Source of the DNA: an uncultured Opitutaceae bacterium
Lineage (GTDB): Bacteria > Verrucomicrobiota > Verrucomicrobiia > Opitutales > Opitutaceae
NCBI GenBank assembly: GCA_903952145.1
Contig: CAJBES010000132.1
Coordinates: forward strand, 1 to 51,610
Direction of reading: 5' to 3'
DNA length: 51,610 nt
A program made the translations under genes and the position numbers. Every line of letters starts with the position of its first letter. The first letter of the stretch is position 1. Below the pieces are notes generated by a model. It saw nothing but the letters and a program-made list of their open reading frames with translations. It was not told the DNA's origin and ran no database searches. Positions 7,884-15,254 of the stretch are shown in pieces.

Positions 7884-7984
7884 AAGGATGAAGGAAGAAG
7901 GCGGAAGGCGGAAGTGGGATTCAACTGGTCGGTGAACGGCTTCTTCTTCCTTCAGCCTTTAGCCTTTCCCTTCAGCCTTTAGCC
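7884..7984. repeat. Two opposed heptamer arrays (AAGGCGG, then TTCAGCC/TTTAGCC)
   Basis: At 7884-7918 there are five purine units (aaggatg, aaggaag, aaggcgg, aaggcgg, aagtggg). After a 25-nt spacer, 7944-7984 carries ttcttcc, ttcagcc, tttagcc, a 6-nt tttccc, ttcagcc and tttagcc. The two arms are of opposite strand sense and could pair loosely. The stop codon of the four-helix-bundle gene (7972-7974) lies inside the second array. Confidence 0.8.
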
Positions 7985-8328
7985 TTCTTCGCGATGGTCG
8001 TGAAGATGGCGATGAGTTGGCGCGTTTCATCCAACAGGCCGGCCATCTTCGGCACCGCGACGCGACCACTCTCGACCAGGAGTTCACACCAATACTCGCT
8101 CTCGGCTATCTCCTTGAGTGAGTCGCCGACTTTGGCGGCAAATTCGGCTTTGGAGCGGCTGCGCGAAGCTTCACGGTAATTCGCGCCGACCGCCGTGCCT
8201 GACCGCAGAACCTGCCTCCCCAACACCTGCGCCACCGCGTCGTTTTTCGGCAGGTCCGAATACATTCGGATAATCTGCAATGCGTATTCCTTCGTCCGAA
8301 TCTTCAGATCAGGTGGATCGTTGCTCAT
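7972..8328 (-). CDS. Four-helix-bundle protein (S23/IVP-like)
   Basis: This full-length 118-residue member of the family first recognised in 23S rRNA intervening sequences has four amphipathic helices with the central signature QVLRSGTAVGANYREA. Members assemble as small, basic-surfaced helical bundles; Avd of diversity-generating retroelements is a structural relative. No function is established for chromosomal stand-alone copies. It starts at the ATG at 8328 (MSNDPPDLKI). Both sides are bounded by TTCAGCC-type heptamer arrays, and the last codons and stop lie within one of them. The position between a LuxR-type regulator and a single-domain regulator, in the same orientation, suggests a role as a signalling adaptor, but that is inference. 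Confidence 0.88.
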   Translation of the reverse strand: MSNDPPDLKIRTKEYALQIIRMYSDLPKNDAVAQVLGRQVLRSGTAVGANYREASRSRSKAEFAAKVGDSLKEIAESEYWCELLVESGRVAVPKMAGLLDETRQLIAIFTTIAKKAKG

Positions 8329-8336
8329 GTTTTATC

Positions 8337-8402
8337 CCTCTGCCTTTTGCCTTCTTCCTTTAGCCTTAAGCCTTAATCCTTCAGCCTTCGACCTTCAGCC
8401 TA
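8337..8402. repeat. Degenerate TTTAGCC/TTCAGCC heptamer array
   Basis: A run of imperfect pyrimidine heptamers (ccttttg, ccttctt, cctttag, ccttaag, ccttaat, ccttcag, ccttcga, ccttcag) fills almost the whole gap between the LuxR-type regulator (stop at 8409) and the next gene start at 8328. Confidence 0.8.
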
Positions 8403-8408
8403 TCTCCA

Positions 8409-9080
8409 TCACTTCAGCCCGTGCTCGACTGCGTAATGAACCAGTTCGACGTCGTTGCGCACGCCGAGTTTTTCCCAGATGCGGGTATGGTAGGTGCTCA
8501 CGGTCTTCCCGCTCAGCGAGAGTTCCGCGGCGATTTCCTTGATCGAGCGCCCCGCCAACAGCAGGTGCAGCACGGCAAATTCCCGGTCCGACAACCGGCC
8601 GGCCGGAGAGCGGACGGACTGGCTGATTTCCGCCGCGAGGCGCTCAGCCAACGCCGGGCCGACGTAGCGCCCTCCCGCCAGCAGCCGGCCAATGGCCCGG
8701 ACCAACTCCTCGGCCGCCGTCGCCTTGTTGAGGTAGCCACTGGCGCCGGCTTTCAAGACCCGCACCGCGATCTGCTCTTCGGGTGCACTACTGACCACCA
8801 GCACCGGCAGTTCCGGCTGCAGGCGCCGCGCTTCGTGCAGCACCTCCAAACCGGTGCGGCCCGGCATGAAAATATCCAGCACGAGCACGTCCCAGCGGTT
8901 CCGGGACACACGGTCCAGCGTCGCGGCGGTGCTGGCCGCCTCGCTGAATTGCGCGTCGGGAAATTCCTCGGCCAGGATTTGCCGCAGGCCCTTGCGCACG
9001 ACGGCGTGATCGTCCGCAATCAGAATGCGCGGTGCGGCGGTGGTGCGGGGGAGCGGAGGGGAGGATCTGGGCGCGGTCAT
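8409..9080 (-). CDS. NarL/LuxR-type response regulator
   Basis: This 223-residue transcription regulator has an N-terminal receiver domain: D23/D24 in IADDHAVVRKG, phosphoacceptor D69 in VLVLDIFMPG, and K119. A C-terminal LuxR-type helix-turn-helix spans about 160-215 (LSDREFAVLHLLLAGRSIKE, then GKTVSTYHTRIWEKL). The start is the ATG at 9080 (MTAPRSSPPL), which overlaps the stop of the four-helix-bundle gene in an ATGA junction; longer starts would run far into that gene. The likely partner is the HisKA_3 kinase encoded two genes upstream, so kinase, four-helix-bundle protein and regulator form one translationally linked trio. Target genes are unknown. Confidence 0.93.
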   Translation of the reverse strand: MTAPRSSPPLPRTTAAPRILIADDHAVVRKGLRQILAEEFPDAQFSEAASTAATLDRVSRNRWDVLVLDIFMPGRTGLEVLHEARRLQPELPVLVVSSAPEEQIAVRVLKAGASGYLNKATAAEELVRAIGRLLAGGRYVGPALAERLAAEISQSVRSPAGRLSDREFAVLHLLLAGRSIKEIAAELSLSGKTVSTYHTRIWEKLGVRNDVELVHYAVEHGLK

Positions 9081-9466
9081 CGCTTCTCCATGAGCCACGG
9101 CGTCGGATTGCGGATCATCTCCACCAGTTTGCCTATGATCTGATCGTAGGCGGCATACAGGTCTTTGGCGACGGGCGCGTCGAGATAACCGCATTTGACG
9201 GCGAACTGAATCCACGTCTGGGTCTCGGCGGCTTCGCCTTCAGCGTCGTTGTGCTTGCTCACGAACGCAGCCGCGTATCGGCGTTTGCGCCAGCCTTCGG
9301 CGAGGTTGGAGCACACCGACCGCGATGACCGCCGCATCTGATCGGTCAACGAATACCGTTCTTCCGTTGGAAACTTCTTGCTGAGTTCGAACACCTTCAT
9401 GGCCGCCTCAAAAGCCAGTCGGTAAACGTCCAACTCAAAATGGCTCCGAATGTAATGCTTCTCCAT
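9077..9466 (-). CDS. Four-helix-bundle protein (S23/IVP-like)
   Basis: This 129-residue protein has the best-conserved version of the family signature in the window, TDQMRRSSRSVCSNLAEGWR, preceded by the usual aromatic first helix (YRLAFEAAMKVFELSKKFP) and followed by two further helices (WIQFAVKCGYLD, DQIIGKLVEMI). It starts 2 nt after the stop of the HisKA_3 kinase and its TGA overlaps the ATG of the LuxR-type regulator. This tight placement inside a kinase-regulator pair, without intervening heptamer repeats, is the strongest indication that the protein takes part in signalling rather than being a passenger. Its biochemical role is not known from the sequence. Confidence 0.92.
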   Translation of the reverse strand: MEKHYIRSHFELDVYRLAFEAAMKVFELSKKFPTEERYSLTDQMRRSSRSVCSNLAEGWRKRRYAAAFVSKHNDAEGEAAETQTWIQFAVKCGYLDAPVAKDLYAAYDQIIGKLVEMIRNPTPWLMEKR

Positions 9467-9468
9467 AC

Positions 9469-10386
9469 TTATCTCCTCCGCCCCTTGGCTCCCCCGCTCC
9501 GGCCTTCAACCGGAACCCGCATTTCGATGACGGTGCCCGCACCCGGGTGACTCCGGATTTCCAGTTTTCCACCCAGCAACAACGCCCGCTCCCGCATGCC
9601 CACCAGCCCAATCGACCTGGGATCGCGCAACTGCTTGACGCGGATGCCGCGCCCGTTGTCTTCGACCCGGAGGAGCAATTGGCCGGCCTCCTGCCGGAGC
9701 GAAACCTCGACGTTGGTGGCGTGGGCGTGCCGTTGCACGTTGGTCAGGCACTCCTGCAGGATGCGAAACACCGCCGTCGCGGCATCGTGACCCACCGTCA
9801 GTTCGTCCGCCGGCACGCTCGCGTGGCACTGCACACCGCTGTGGTCCTGAAAGTCGCGGGCTTGCCATTCCACGGCGGCGCACAGCCCCAGGCTGTCCAG
9901 CACCACGGGCCGTAGCCCTGTGGCAATCCGTTGCACGCAATGCAGCACCCTGGCCGCCATCTGGTTCATCTCGGCGACGCGGGCCGCCAGACGCCCCCGG
10001 GCGGAGCCCTTCCCGAGTTTGGTCACCCGGTGCTGCAGCCAGACCAGGTCGATCTTCAGCCGGGTCAAGTCCTGGGCGAGCACGTCGTGGATTTCCCGGG
10101 CCAAATGGGTGCGCTCCTCCTCCCGCACCACCAGCAACCGGGCCGCCAGGGCACGCAAGTTCTCTTGGGAGACGCGGAGTTCCAACCTGACTCGCTTCCG
10201 CTCGGCGCTGTTCCGCTTCGCGGATGTCGTCCCAATTTTGGCCTTCGGTTGCCTTTGTGCCCGCGTTTTCAAGATACGGAGGGATGGATCTGATCCAGAC
10301 CGTTTAGCGGGCGCACGCCGACCACCAACAACGCGACCCTGCCCGCAAGCGAAACCATGCGCACAACCTTGGCGGCTGGTGCGCAC
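9469..10386 (-). CDS. NarL-family (HisKA_3) sensor histidine kinase, soluble
   Basis: The protein lacks membrane helices. After a basic N-terminal stretch and a coiled coil it has the HisKA_3 dimerisation/phosphotransfer motif EEERTHLAREIHDVLAQDL (H100) and a HATPase domain with ILQECLTNVQRHA, VEDNGRGI and GLVGMRERALLLGG, all normal for NarX/DegS-type kinases. It probably phosphorylates the LuxR-type regulator two genes downstream. The start is uncertain: the frame opens with a GTG at 10386, no ATG occurs in the N-terminal region, and the first 60 or so residues are compositionally unlike a domain. It is the first gene after a 506-bp non-coding stretch, so a promoter is expected there. Confidence 0.85.
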   Translation of the reverse strand: MRTSRQGCAHGFACGQGRVVGGRRAPAKRSGSDPSLRILKTRAQRQPKAKIGTTSAKRNSAERKRVRLELRVSQENLRALAARLLVVREEERTHLAREIHDVLAQDLTRLKIDLVWLQHRVTKLGKGSARGRLAARVAEMNQMAARVLHCVQRIATGLRPVVLDSLGLCAAVEWQARDFQDHSGVQCHASVPADELTVGHDAATAVFRILQECLTNVQRHAHATNVEVSLRQEAGQLLLRVEDNGRGIRVKQLRDPRSIGLVGMRERALLLGGKLEIRSHPGAGTVIEMRVPVEGRSGGAKGRRR

Positions 10387-10892
10387 GGGTGTGACAGTCG
10401 CCCTGCCGATGCGCGGAGCATCGGCAGCGGAGGAGGTTTTTGAATGGCTCCGACCCCGGGCATGACTTTCGAGGGTTTAAAGTGCCGCGCAGTGGATATT
10501 GTGCGCGGTGACCACAAAGTAGTCTGGGTCACCGCCAATTGCCACAATTTAGTGCCAATCGCCCGGAACTTTTACACGCCTGGGTTTTAAATGTCGGCAG
10601 GTCTTCGCTGGTAGACGGCCAACGCGCCTACCAGCAGGGGCCTGCCACCCACGTCAAACCAAGCCGCCATTGATCCAGGGTGGACGGATACGTCCCTGTG
10701 CCCGGCAAGGCGCGCAGCGGGACCTGTGCGCCCACCTCCGGGCGGAATGTCCATCTAGCGCGTGGCACACCACCTGCATGTATAGCCCAACGCGGCGGGC
10801 CCGTCCTAGCCAAAGTCGTTGACCCTGCGCGGTGGGCCCCCCCCCCAGTCCAATTTCCTCCCGGATAGTTCATGGCTTTGGGAACCCTGGTA
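10387..10892. other. 506-bp intergenic region with hairpins and a C10 tract
   Basis: No supported gene was found here. The region holds a 7-bp inverted repeat GGTGACC/GGTCACC with 13 nt between the arms (about 10508-10535), an adjacent imperfect palindrome attgccac...gtgccaat (about 10536-10558), the long stem-loop repeat at 10596-10646 and a run of ten C at 10837-10846. It separates the large hybrid kinase from the downstream kinase-regulator-kai genes, so the promoter of that second unit probably lies here. No convincing -35/-10 pair was identified. Confidence 0.5.
10596..10646. repeat. REP-like stem-loop repeat, copy 1
   Basis: The arms ggcagg/cctgcc and gctggtag/ctaccagc form a nested hairpin around the loop acggccaacgcg. 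About 40 of 51 positions match the element at 22771-22821, including the shared core ttcgctggt and gacggcc. Confidence 0.7.
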
Positions 10893-13800
10893 TCAGGCGG
10901 GGCTGGTGGGTTCTGCCGGAGGTGAAACCGCGGGCGCGGGCGGTTCCGCGCCAGCCTTGAGGTGACGCTCCAGCGCCGCCTGCAGTTCGGCCAGGCGCAT
11001 CGGCTTGCTCACGTAATCGTCCATGCCGGCGGCCAGGCATTTCTCCCGGTCGCCCTGCATGGCGTTGGCGGTCATGGCCACCACGCGCATCGGGGCGCGC
11101 CACCGGCAGGCGTGTTCATGGTCCTGCTCACGGTTGCGGATGGTCTGGGTGGCCTCATAGCCGTCCATCTCCGGCATCTGGCAGTCCATGAGCACCAGAT
11201 CGTAATTGGCACGCGGCAGTGCGTCCAGCACCTCGAGGCCGTTGGCGACGACCTCGACCGTGCAGCCCAGCTTCTTCAGCTGCGCGACGGCGATTTTCTG
11301 GTTCACCTGATTGTCTTCCGCCACGAGCACATGCAGCCGTGGGAGGGGCGGGGCGGCCGGCTTCGTCGCCGTCGGCGCAACGGCCGCTTCGGTAAACGTG
11401 TCTTCCGCCTTGTCCTTGCCCAGGACATCGACGAGGCAGTCGAACAGGCGCGACTGCTTGACGGGCTTGATCAGGTAGGCGTCGAGGCCGATGGCCTGCA
11501 GTTCGTCGGCGCTGAAGCGATGGCCGAGCGAGGTCAGCATGATGAGCCGGGTCCGGGCGATGACCGGGTCGGCCTTGATGGCCTTTGCCAGCATCATGCC
11601 GTCCATCTCCGGCATCTGCATGTCCAGCAGCGCGAGGTCGTAGGGCTCGCCGGCGGCGGCCGCCGCCCGCAGGATCTTCAGGGCCTCGAAGCCGCCCGCC
11701 GCGCTGCCCTTCTGCATTTTCCACGCGAAGATCTGGTGGCGCAGGATCTGGCGGTTGGTGGCGTTGTCGTCGACGACGAGCACGCGGAGGTTGTACAGGT
11801 TGGTGACAGCCTTTCTGACGGGCTGGGCTGCGCCGGTTTGTTTTTCAAACCGGGCGGTGAACCAGAAGGTGGCGCCCTTGTCGGTGTCGCTCTCCACGCC
11901 GATCTCCCCCTGCATCAGACCGACGAGCTGCTTGGAGATTGCCAGGCCCAGGCCGGTGCCGCCATACTTCCGGGTGGTCGAGCTGTCGGCCTGGGTGAAG
12001 GACTGGAACAGCCGGCGCTGGACCTCCGGTGGAATTCCGATGCCGGTGTCCACCACGTTGAACCGCACCACCGCATGGGTTGCCGTTTCGCTCTCCAGCA
12101 GGACCCGGATCACGACCTCGCCGTGTTCCGTGAACTTGATCGCATTGCTCAGGAGGTTGGCCAGGACTTGGCGCAGGCGCCCCGGGTCGCCCCGCAGGCG
12201 CGTGGGCACCTCCGGCGCGAAGCCGTCGACCAATTCGATGCCCTTGCCCTGCGCCCGCTCGGCGAGCATGTCCAGCGTGCCCTCGACGGTCTCCACCAGA
12301 TCAAAATCGAGGACCTCGAAGATGAGTTTGCCGGCCTCGATCTTGGAGAAATCCAGGATGTCGTTGATCACGGTCATCAGGTTCTCGGCGGAATTGCGCA
12401 CGGATTCGGCGAACTGGCGCTGTTCCGGATCCAGCCGGGTGTCGAGCAGCAGGCCAGTCATGCCGATGACGCCGTTCATCGGTGTGCGGATTTCGTGGCT
12501 CATGTTGGCGAGGAAATCGCTCTTGGCCTGCGCGGCGGCCTGGGCGGCCTCCTTCGCCTGGCGCAAGGCCTCCTCCTGCTGCTTCAATGCGGTGATGTCA
12601 ACGAGCGCGTTGAGCTCCTGTGTCAAGCGGCCTGCCGCGTCGCGATAATGCCGGCGCGTCAGCCGCACCCACGAGATCCGGCCGTCCGGGTGCAGGTAGC
12701 GTTTGTCCAACGTGAACTGGTCGATCTCTCCCGTCTTGACCCTGGCCACGAGGGCAGCCTGCCGGGGCAGATCATCGGGATGCGTCCGGCTGAGGTAGAT
12801 GTCCGGCACCTTGGCCTCCGCGGCGCTGATGCCTGTCAGTCGCATGTGCTCCGGGTTGATGATGCGGGTCTCGTTCTGGTCCTGCACACTCCAGGAGAGA
12901 CCGACCGGCACGGACTCGAAGATGAAGCGGAAGTGCGCCTCCTTGCGTGCCAGTTCCTCCTCCGCCTGCTTGCGTTTGGTGAGGTCGGTGAGGATGGTCA
13001 CGATCCTTTTCTCACCCGTGACCGGGTCGGTGAAAAACCGGCTGGTCAGTTCCGCCCACTGCACGCGGCCATCGGGGTGAAGGTAACGTTTCTCCACCGT
13101 GTAGTGGTCCACTTCGTTGTTGTGAAACTTTTCCGCCGCCGCCAGCTGCAGGGCATAGTCCTCCGGGTGGGAGGCCCGGGCAAACGCGCCCGGCACGCTG
13201 GACTCCGCCACGGGCACGCCCGTGATTCTGGCATGCTCGGCGTTGGCCAGCACGCTTCCGCCGTCTGCCGTGAGTGAAATACCCACCGGGGCGTGGTCGA
13301 AGACGGCGCGGAATTTCGCCTCGTTCAGCGTCAGCGCCGCCTCGGCCTGCTTGCGCTCGATGGCGCTGGCGATCTGGTGCGACACGTAGAGCAGCAGCTC
13401 GAGTTCCTTCCCGGTCAGGCGTGCCGGTCCCGCATAGATCTGGATCGCGACCACCCCGATGCTCCGGTTCCGGGAGATCAGGGGCACCCCCAGCCAGTCC
13501 TGCGGCGGCGTGCCGACCAGCGAGATTTTCCCGGTGCCATGCATGTCCGCGATCATCTGGGCGGTGAGCAACAGGGGCTGGCCGGTGCGCAGGACCAAGC
13601 CCGTGAGCCCGTTGCCCGGTGGGTGCGGCGCCGGCACAGGGTCAAGTTCATCCACAAAGTAAGGGAAGCTCAGCAGGTCGGTGGTCGCATCATGGAGCGC
13701 GACATAGAAATTTCGCGCCGGCAACACCGTGCCGACGATTTCATGGAGCCGGCGAAACAGCGCCGGCAGGTCCTCGGCTTCATGCGCGGCCTCGGAGATC

Positions 13801-15254
13801 CTGAGCAGCGTCGTGTGCGTCAATTCCGCGCGCTTGCGCCCGGTGATATCACGAATGAGGCCGACGGCCACCCGCCTGCCGCTCGTTTGCATGGCCGACA
13901 GCGACAGCTCGAGGGGAAACTCCGCGCCGTCTTTGCGCACGCCGGCCAGTTCCAGCGTCTGACCGAGCGCCGCGCCTTCACCAGTTTGGCGCCACTTGAC
14001 AAAGGCCTCGCGATGGGCCGGCAGAAACCGGCCCGGCGCGACCAGTTCGTGGAAGTTCCGGCCGAGCATCTCGACCGCTGCATAGCCGAATATCCTCTCG
14101 GCCGCCGCGTTCCAGAATGTCACCTGACCCTGCTCATTCAGCATGACAATGGCGTCCTGCGCGGCTGTTGTCAGCACGCGAAACTGCGCCTCACTCTCCT
14201 GTAGCGAGTCCATCACCCGCGCCCGTTCCCGGTAGAATCGCAGGCTTTGCCGCCGCCAGACCAGAGCCATACTTGCGGCTGAGCCTGCGATCAGGAGGCC
14301 CACGATCAGGACTGTCAGCCACAGTCGCTGGCGCAGCGGCGCGAACAGTTCCGCAGCATCCATGCGGGCCACCATAAACCATTGCGAGCCCGGGACCGCC
14401 CGGATGGCCGCGATCGCCCGCTTGCCCTGGTAGTCCCGGCCTTCCACGATCCCGGTCCGGCCCAAAACTGCCATCACGGCCGGCACATCTTTTTGGTCCA
14501 AGGGGATGCGCAGGGTGAGCGCGGTGTTCTTGCGAAACCGGAGTTCGTTCAGGAAGATAACGTGGTTGCCTTCGCGGCGGACGAGCAGGGCCTCGGCTGT
14601 CTGACTGGGCATCGGCCAGTGTTGAAGCAGGGGGTAGAGGTAGATGGACGGATCGAGGCGCAGTTCGACCACGCCCAGCGGTCGGCCGGCGTCCGACTCA
14701 TCGAAGAGGGGAACCATTACCTGGCCATAGACGCGGTGATTGATTTCGTGCCGGTAAAAATCCTGCAGCCCCATTTGGCCTGTCCGCAGGACTTCCGCGG
14801 CTATTCGCCGCGTATCGGAACTGGCTGGGCTCAGTCGATCGGGCATCGAAAGGCGCGTGCCCCCTTGGGTGTCCATCAGGCGAAACTGATCATAGTCGCC
14901 GGACTGCGGAAATTTGCCCAGCCAGCTCAGCAGCTGGCGTTGCGCCTCCGCGTCGGCTGGTTGTGCAAAGAAGCGGCGCACCAGGGCGGAGAAGGCGGGG
15001 TTCTGGAAGAACAGGCGGCCGTCATTCAGCCGTTCTTTGCGCCACTGCAACAACTCGTTGGTCTTCAAGTTGGCGATGACGTTCAGCTGGTCCTCCAATT
15101 CAATGCGGGCATGCTGGGCGTAGTTCCAGTAAGAGGCATAGCCGATGCCGATGATCCCCGCCACTAGGGCGACAAAGGTCAGGAGGAGCGAACGCGGAAA
15201 CCTGGATTGCAGGGTGAACGCTCCGGGCGTTGGGGGCTGGGTGGGTTGGTTCAT
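10893..15254 (-). CDS. Hybrid sensor histidine kinase (Cache-PAS-GAF-PAS-PAS-HisKA-HATPase-REC-REC)
   Basis: This inner-membrane hybrid kinase has 1453 residues from the ATG at 15254 (MNQPTQPPTP), which overlaps the stop of the upstream gene (ATGA). Approximate order: helix 25-45, extracytoplasmic Cache-like domain to 330, helix 335-355, PAS 370-495, GAF 500-665, two PAS domains 670-920 (each followed by RKQAE-type linkers), HisKA with LANMSHEIRTPMNGVIG, HATPase with DTGIGIPPEVQ and GTGLGLAI, and two receiver domains with LLDMQMPEMDG and LMDCQMPEMDG plus KP lysines. All catalytic residues look intact. The extracytoplasmic part is clearly paralogous to that of the kinase-less sensor at 4593-6740 (shared QWRKERL and LVRRFFA). 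Confidence 0.95.
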   Translation of the reverse strand: MNQPTQPPTPGAFTLQSRFPRSLLLTFVALVAGIIGIGYASYWNYAQHARIELEDQLNVIANLKTNELLQWRKERLNDGRLFFQNPAFSALVRRFFAQPADAEAQRQLLSWLGKFPQSGDYDQFRLMDTQGGTRLSMPDRLSPASSDTRRIAAEVLRTGQMGLQDFYRHEINHRVYGQVMVPLFDESDAGRPLGVVELRLDPSIYLYPLLQHWPMPSQTAEALLVRREGNHVIFLNELRFRKNTALTLRIPLDQKDVPAVMAVLGRTGIVEGRDYQGKRAIAAIRAVPGSQWFMVARMDAAELFAPLRQRLWLTVLIVGLLIAGSAASMALVWRRQSLRFYRERARVMDSLQESEAQFRVLTTAAQDAIVMLNEQGQVTFWNAAAERIFGYAAVEMLGRNFHELVAPGRFLPAHREAFVKWRQTGEGAALGQTLELAGVRKDGAEFPLELSLSAMQTSGRRVAVGLIRDITGRKRAELTHTTLLRISEAAHEAEDLPALFRRLHEIVGTVLPARNFYVALHDATTDLLSFPYFVDELDPVPAPHPPGNGLTGLVLRTGQPLLLTAQMIADMHGTGKISLVGTPPQDWLGVPLISRNRSIGVVAIQIYAGPARLTGKELELLLYVSHQIASAIERKQAEAALTLNEAKFRAVFDHAPVGISLTADGGSVLANAEHARITGVPVAESSVPGAFARASHPEDYALQLAAAEKFHNNEVDHYTVEKRYLHPDGRVQWAELTSRFFTDPVTGEKRIVTILTDLTKRKQAEEELARKEAHFRFIFESVPVGLSWSVQDQNETRIINPEHMRLTGISAAEAKVPDIYLSRTHPDDLPRQAALVARVKTGEIDQFTLDKRYLHPDGRISWVRLTRRHYRDAAGRLTQELNALVDITALKQQEEALRQAKEAAQAAAQAKSDFLANMSHEIRTPMNGVIGMTGLLLDTRLDPEQRQFAESVRNSAENLMTVINDILDFSKIEAGKLIFEVLDFDLVETVEGTLDMLAERAQGKGIELVDGFAPEVPTRLRGDPGRLRQVLANLLSNAIKFTEHGEVVIRVLLESETATHAVVRFNVVDTGIGIPPEVQRRLFQSFTQADSSTTRKYGGTGLGLAISKQLVGLMQGEIGVESDTDKGATFWFTARFEKQTGAAQPVRKAVTNLYNLRVLVVDDNATNRQILRHQIFAWKMQKGSAAGGFEALKILRAAAAAGEPYDLALLDMQMPEMDGMMLAKAIKADPVIARTRLIMLTSLGHRFSADELQAIGLDAYLIKPVKQSRLFDCLVDVLGKDKAEDTFTEAAVAPTATKPAAPPLPRLHVLVAEDNQVNQKIAVAQLKKLGCTVEVVANGLEVLDALPRANYDLVLMDCQMPEMDGYEATQTIRNREQDHEHACRWRAPMRVVAMTANAMQGDREKCLAAGMDDYVSKPMRLAELQAALERHLKAGAEPPAPAVSPPAEPTSPA

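Noticed and set aside
7884-8402. CRISPR-like array
   Set aside because: The units are 7 nt and contiguous without unique spacers, so these are tandem heptamers, not CRISPR repeats.
10535-10560. Sigma-54-like sequence (ttggcac...ttgtgg, minus strand)
   Set aside because: The -24 half fits, but the -12 element is one base out of register and lacks GC; no sigma-54 activator is encoded nearby.
10628-10873. 81-codon minus-strand frame containing a G10 tract, a possible phase-variable small gene
   Set aside because: There is no ribosome-binding site, no homology pattern, and it overlaps hairpin repeats. The homopolymer alone is not enough evidence.
10962-13277. 771-codon open frame on the plus strand
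   Set aside because: It is antisense to the kinase and receiver domains of the large hybrid kinase and has no recognisable domain.
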